NCBI GenBank assembly: GCA_947089305.1
Contig: CAMUJQ010000051.1
Span: 1 to 7,391, forward strand
Direction: 5' to 3'
From: an uncultured Clostridia bacterium
GTDB lineage: Bacteria; Bacillota; Clostridia; Christensenellales; UBA1242
Length of the DNA stretch: 7,391 bases
Shown here: in pieces, positions 4,534 through 7,391 of the stretch
How the letters are laid out: each line of letters begins with the position of its first letter
How positions within the stretch are numbered: position 1 is the stretch's first letter
Translations under genes and position numbers: made by a program
Notes under the pieces: model-generated
What the model was told of the DNA's origin: nothing
Databases searched by the model: none
What the model saw: only the letters and a program-made list of their open reading frames with translations

Positions 4534-5724
4534 ATGAAAGCAACAATTAAAGATATTGATTTAAAAAATAAAAAAGTTCTACTTAGAGTAGATTTTAATG
4601 TGCCACTAGATGATAATCAAAATATTAATGACGACAATAGAATTGTGGAAGAACTTCCAACAATAAAATACATTTTAGAACAAGATGCAAAATTAATTAT
4701 TTGCAGTCATTTAGGTCGCCCTAAAGCTAAAGAAGCAAAGTATAGTTTGAAACCTGCTGCTGTTCGTTTAGGTGAACTACTTAATAAAGAAGTTAAATTA
4801 TCAAGCGACGTAGTAGGCAAGGACAGTGTGGCTAAAGCTAAAGCATTGAAAAGTGGCGAAATTTTAATGTTAGAAAATCTTAGATTTGAAGCAGGAGAAG
4901 AAGCTAATGATGAAACTTTTTGCAAAAAACTTGCAGCTCTTGCTGATGTGTATGTTAATGATGCATTCGGAACAGCGCATCGTAAACATGCAAGCACATA
5001 TGGAGTTGCAAAACTTTTACCTAATGCTGTAGGTTTTTTAATGGGAAAAGAAATTAATGCTATTTTAGGAGCAATTAATAATCCTGATAGACCATTTGTT
5101 GCAATTACTGGTGGAAGTAAAATAAGTGATAAAATTAAAGTTATTGATAGCCTACTTGATAAAGTTGATACTTTAATTGTAGGTGGTGGTATGGCTTATA
5201 CATTTATTAAAGCGCTTGGTGGAAACGTTGGAAAAAGTATTGTAGATGATACTAAAATTGAACTTGCAAAAGAATTGATGGATAAAGCAAAATTAAAAAA
5301 TGTAAACTTTTTACTTCCAATTGATAATGGTTGTGGAACTGAATTTAGCAAAGATGCTAAACGTAAAGAATTTGAAAGTTTTAACATTGCTTCAAATTAT
5401 CAAGGGCTTGATATTGGTAAGAAAAGTGTTAAAGTGTTCAAACGTGCACTTAAAAGTGCCAAAACAATTATTTGGAATGGAACACTTGGCGTAAGTGAAT
5501 GGGAAAATTATGAGTTTGGAACAAAACAGGTTGCTAAAGCTATTGCTAAATCTAAAGCTACAACTATTATAGGTGGAGGAGACAGCGCTGCTGCAATTAT
5601 TAAATTTGGTTATAAAGATAAAGTTACACATATCTCAACTGGAGGTGGAGCAAGCATGCAACTTTTAGAAAGTGGCACTTTACCTGGAATTGAAGTAATT
5701 AATGATGTTAAAAAAGAGGATTAA
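4534..5724 (+). CDS. pgk: Phosphoglycerate kinase
   Basis: PGK is a cytoplasmic monomer that transfers phosphate between 1,3-bisphosphoglycerate and ADP to give 3-phosphoglycerate and ATP. The 396-residue length is normal. The N-domain carries RVDFNVPL (18-25), SHLGRP (58-63), ENLRFEAGEE (114-123) and NDAFGTAHRKHAS (142-154). The C-domain carries the ITGGSKISDKI segment with Lys200 (191-201), GGGMAYTF (217-224), GGGDSAAAI (347-355) and STGGGAS (368-374). One oddity: the usual NGPMGVFE nucleotide-loop motif reads NGTLGVSE (315-322), with Pro to Thr and Phe to Ser. The flanking Asn, Gly and Glu are kept, so activity is likely. A clear AAGGGGA site and an extended -10 promoter precede the ATG, suggesting strong expression. 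tpiA begins five nt after the stop, as an operon partner supplying the same pathway. Confidence 0.97.
   Translation: MKATIKDIDLKNKKVLLRVDFNVPLDDNQNINDDNRIVEELPTIKYILEQDAKLIICSHLGRPKAKEAKYSLKPAAVRLGELLNKEVKLSSDVVGKDSVAKAKALKSGEILMLENLRFEAGEEANDETFCKKLAALADVYVNDAFGTAHRKHASTYGVAKLLPNAVGFLMGKEINAILGAINNPDRPFVAITGGSKISDKIKVIDSLLDKVDTLIVGGGMAYTFIKALGGNVGKSIVDDTKIELAKELMDKAKLKNVNFLLPIDNGCGTEFSKDAKRKEFESFNIASNYQGLDIGKKSVKVFKRALKSAKTIIWNGTLGVSEWENYEFGTKQVAKAIAKSKATTIIGGGDSAAAIIKFGYKDKVTHISTGGGASMQLLESGTLPGIEVINDVKKED
5716..5720 (+). promoter_or_regulatory. Ribosome site for the TTG start of tpiA
   Basis: GAGGA (5716-5720), inside the last codons of pgk, lies 9 nt before TTG 5730. No ATG is available before the conserved first beta strand (KLIVGNFK), so the TTG is the natural start. 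A weak start codon with a long spacing suggests reduced translation of tpiA relative to pgk. Confidence 0.5.
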
Positions 5725-5729
5725 TTGAA

Positions 5730-6389
5730 TTGAAATTAATTGTTGGCAATTTTAAAAATAAATTAGATTTAAACCAAACTAAGACGCTGCTAGATCAATA
5801 TACAGCGTCTTTTTTAAATGAAACAAATATTGGTTTTTGTGTTACAAAAGATATTTATAAAAATATCGATACAAATAGTTTTAAACCGCTTGCTATTTAT
5901 TCAAATAATATAGATTTGAAAGAAATAGACTGTTCAGTATTTGGAAAAAATTTTTTGATAGGGCATTTTGATTTTAGGAATAAAGGCGAAACAAATAGTT
6001 TAATTTTAAAAAAAGTTAAAAAGCTTTTAAAATTTGGCGCATCAGTTTTATTGTGTGTGGGAGATACAATTGAAGATTATAACAATAATAATTCAAATAA
6101 AGCGCTAAAAAAACAACTTAGAGGCTTAAAATCAAATGATAGACTTATTATTGCTTATGAACCGTTTTATGCAATAGGGAGTAAAAATCCGGCCAAATTA
6201 GACGAGGTAGAAAAAAATATAAATTTTATTAAAAGCTTATTTTATGGAAAGGTACAAGTTTTATATGGTGGTTCTATAGATGCTAAGAATGGTAAAGAAT
6301 TTTTACAGAGTTCATTTATAGATGGCGTACTTGTTGGCAGGGCAAGTTTAGATATAAAAGCTTTTAGTGGAATTATAAAATTAAGATAA
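5730..6389 (+). CDS. tpiA: Short, divergent triosephosphate isomerase
   Basis: TIM interconverts dihydroxyacetone phosphate and glyceraldehyde-3-phosphate. Catalytic landmarks are present: GNFK with Asn7 and Lys9 (family GNWK), His79 in IGHFDFR (family GHSERR), Glu144 in AYEPFYAIG (142-150), YGGS (179-182) and GVLVGRASL (199-207). At 219 residues it is about 30 shorter than typical. The stretch from NNIDL (59-63) to the His is about 11 residues shorter than in E. coli, and the GAFTGE loop 3, the main dimer contact, is missing. GHSERR is altered to GHFDFR (catalytic-site Glu97 is Asp, Ser96 is Phe), and the second Gly of the phosphate-binding GG is Arg204. It starts at TTG, five nt after pgk. 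The first 30 codons contain a complete intrinsic terminator (5781-5815). Either a reduced functional TIM or a decaying one; the kept catalytic residues favour function. Confidence 0.85.
   Translation: MKLIVGNFKNKLDLNQTKTLLDQYTASFLNETNIGFCVTKDIYKNIDTNSFKPLAIYSNNIDLKEIDCSVFGKNFLIGHFDFRNKGETNSLILKKVKKLLKFGASVLLCVGDTIEDYNNNNSNKALKKQLRGLKSNDRLIIAYEPFYAIGSKNPAKLDEVEKNINFIKSLFYGKVQVLYGGSIDAKNGKEFLQSSFIDGVLVGRASLDIKAFSGIIKLR
5781..5815 (+). terminator. Intrinsic terminator or attenuator inside the tpiA coding sequence
   Basis: AAGACGCTG (5781-5789) pairs perfectly with CAGCGTCTT (5803-5811) across a 13-nt loop, and T5810-T5815 follows directly. The stem has five G-C pairs, which stands out in this AT-rich sequence. 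It spans codons 18-29 of tpiA, 57 nt after the pgk stop. Ribosomes translating tpiA would disrupt it; poor initiation at the TTG would let it form and end transcription after pgk. The hairpin is seen directly; its effect is inferred. Confidence 0.7.
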
Positions 6390-6417
6390 AAAAACTAGGT
6401 TATTTACCTAGTTTTTT
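6389..6417. terminator. Bidirectional terminator between tpiA and the surface-protein gene
   Basis: AAAAAACTAGGT (6389-6400) pairs perfectly with ACCTAGTTTTTT (6406-6417) over a 5-nt loop, giving a 12-bp stem with T-runs on both strands (T6412-6417 on plus; the complement of A6388-6394 on minus). The stops of the convergent genes fall in it: the last base of the tpiA TAA (6387-6389) and all of the minus-strand TAA (6402-6400). Confidence 0.92.
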
Positions 6418-7391
6418 ATTTTGATTTTTTTTAGCAGCGCGTTTTCTTGCTCTTAATTCTTTTTTAGCCAAAGCTTTTTGTTCATTTTCTATTCTGCGTG
6501 TGTCGTATTCAGCCAAAACTTGTGGGTCTTTGTGGAACATTTTTTTCCAATCAAATTTTTTAACTGCAAGTGTAACAAGAACAATTATTATAGTTAAACC
6601 TAAAACAATAGAAGAGAAGTACCACCAGAAAAATTGAAAATTATTTTTATTGTTGCTGTCATTGTCATTATTACTTTCATTAATTTGACCAATTTTAATT
6701 CCAACAATATTTTCTTCAAGTGCATTTACATTATAGTTTTCAAAATCTTTATCAGAAATTGTTTCAAGTGTAATTTTATCTACATAAATTGAACCTGCAA
6801 CATTTGTTTTAAATTCGCCTTTAACTGAACCTAAGCCAAGAACAACATTTAAAACTTCACTTTCTTGTGGATGAATTATAAATTCAAACTTTTTAAATAC
6901 ATTTGAATTGTTTACGTCTTTAGTATCTTTAAGATTAATGAATCTATTTGCCTCTGCTTCATAGTTCTTTAAACCAATAAATGCACTATATTCATCATCA
7001 GTTGCATCACTTGTAATGCCTGTGATTTTTGCAAATACGCTTAGTTTATAATATTTATCAGATTCTACACTGAAATTTTTATTGCTAGTTGCACTTGAAA
7101 TTCCTTCATGAGTATTTGATAACATTAAAATACTTGTTAATTCATTTGAACTATGACCAACTGGGCTATCTTTATATACACCAAGCTTAGCATATTCACT
7201 ATGATTTTCATCTAAAGTAAAATGAGCTGTAGTATATAAACTATGTTCACCTTCAACAAGCGCTCCAACGTTATCAAAAGTTTCAGTTGAAAGGTCAATT
7301 GCTAATATGTTTTTACTTTGATTTTCTTTTGCATTTTTATATTCATCTTCAGTAGAAGTAACATAATCAATAAGATCAAAATATACATTTC
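6400..7391 (-). CDS. C-terminal part of a membrane-anchored surface protein with a jelly-roll domain (5' end outside window)
   Basis: The minus-strand frame is open from the window edge to TAA at 6402-6400, giving 329 visible residues; an internal ATG at 7125 is not the true start. The visible N-terminal 210 or so residues look like one beta-sandwich module related to CBM/jelly-roll folds: a YYKLSVFAKI strand, a KKFEFIIHP strand, VLNVVLGLGS, and the closing GSIYVDKITLE that is typical of such modules. An Asn/Asp/Ser-rich linker follows (around 6640-6690). One membrane helix lies near 6562-6639 (FFWWYFSSIVLGL onward), and a 53-residue basic, Lys/Arg/Ala-rich cytoplasmic tail ends the protein. 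There is no LPxTG sorting signal, so anchoring is by the helix. Carbohydrate or cell-wall binding outside the cell is plausible; the ligand is unknown. The full protein is probably much larger. It shares its terminator with tpiA. Confidence 0.8.
   Translation of the reverse strand, partial: NVYFDLIDYVTSTEDEYKNAKENQSKNILAIDLSTETFDNVGALVEGEHSLYTTAHFTLDENHSEYAKLGVYKDSPVGHSSNELTSILMLSNTHEGISSATSNKNFSVESDKYYKLSVFAKITGITSDATDDEYSAFIGLKNYEAEANRFINLKDTKDVNNSNVFKKFEFIIHPQESEVLNVVLGLGSVKGEFKTNVAGSIYVDKITLETISDKDFENYNVNALEENIVGIKIGQINESNNDNDSNNKNNFQFFWWYFSSIVLGLTIIIVLVTLAVKKFDWKKMFHKDPQVLAEYDTRRIENEQKALAKKELRARKRAAKKNQNKKLGK

Noticed and set aside
5441..5465. GCACTT/AAGTGC hairpin within pgk.
   Set aside because: The loop is only 2 nt and there is no T-run on either strand; a chance palindrome in coding sequence.
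1..7391. Possible TGA recoding, since no gene here ends in TGA.
   Set aside because: Trp is encoded by TGG and no in-frame TGA is found inside the genes; nine stops in an AT-rich genome are too few to suggest recoding.
1..7391. Mobile element, phage, CRISPR or defence system.
   Set aside because: No transposase, integrase, repeat array or defence-type domain was seen; the genes are housekeeping, glycolytic or envelope-like.

Overview
The window is strongly AT-rich bacterial chromosome with short intergenic gaps, A/T-ending codons, and T-tailed hairpin terminators. Several genes have Shine-Dalgarno sites of the AAGGAG/AAGGGG type. Trp is encoded by TGG, and every stop seen is TAA or TAG. Low-GC Bacillota-type features (HflX, a pgk-tpiA pair, a tiny Cys-rich membrane protein of a type often seen in gut Clostridia, and a jelly-roll surface protein with a C-terminal membrane anchor) suggest an uncultured low-GC Firmicute, probably gut-associated. 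That placement is inference; no rRNA or other taxonomic marker is present.

Layout. Bases 3-122 are the low-complexity tail of a gene entering from the left, closed by a terminator (146-174). A lipoprotein gene (208-885) and a membrane-anchored protein of unknown function (start revised to GTG 927, ending 1619) follow, the second with its own good promoter. hflX (1665-2744) comes next behind an unusual inverted repeat that involves its ribosome binding site, and ends in a strong terminator. A 68-residue, 14-cysteine protein (2883-3089) has a leader of about 80 nt. It converges on a minus-strand gene (3130-3669) that looks like a very divergent TspO/MBR membrane protein, with a shared hairpin between them. 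A divergently oriented plus-strand gene (3750-4427) looks like a nitrilase-fold protein that has lost its catalytic residues.

The right half is the lower-glycolysis operon pgk-tpiA (4534-6389), with an extended -10 promoter. tpiA is short and divergent: it starts at TTG, appears to lack the dimer-interface loop 3, and has a substituted phosphate loop. The most striking nucleotide-level signal is a textbook intrinsic terminator (9-bp GC-containing stem plus T6) inside the first 30 codons of tpiA, which could set the ratio of PGK to TIM. A second bidirectional terminator separates tpiA from the 3' end of a minus-strand surface-protein gene (6400-7391, 5' end outside the window).

How the genes work together: pgk and tpiA belong to one pathway. 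The other genes look like housekeeping (hflX) or envelope functions (lipoprotein, membrane proteins, surface jelly-roll protein), and no shared system is evident. No mobile element, CRISPR array, tRNA or rRNA was seen. The candidates for something undescribed are the intragenic tpiA terminator, the reduced TIM, the dead nitrilase-like protein, the TspO-like protein and the Cys-rich miniprotein.
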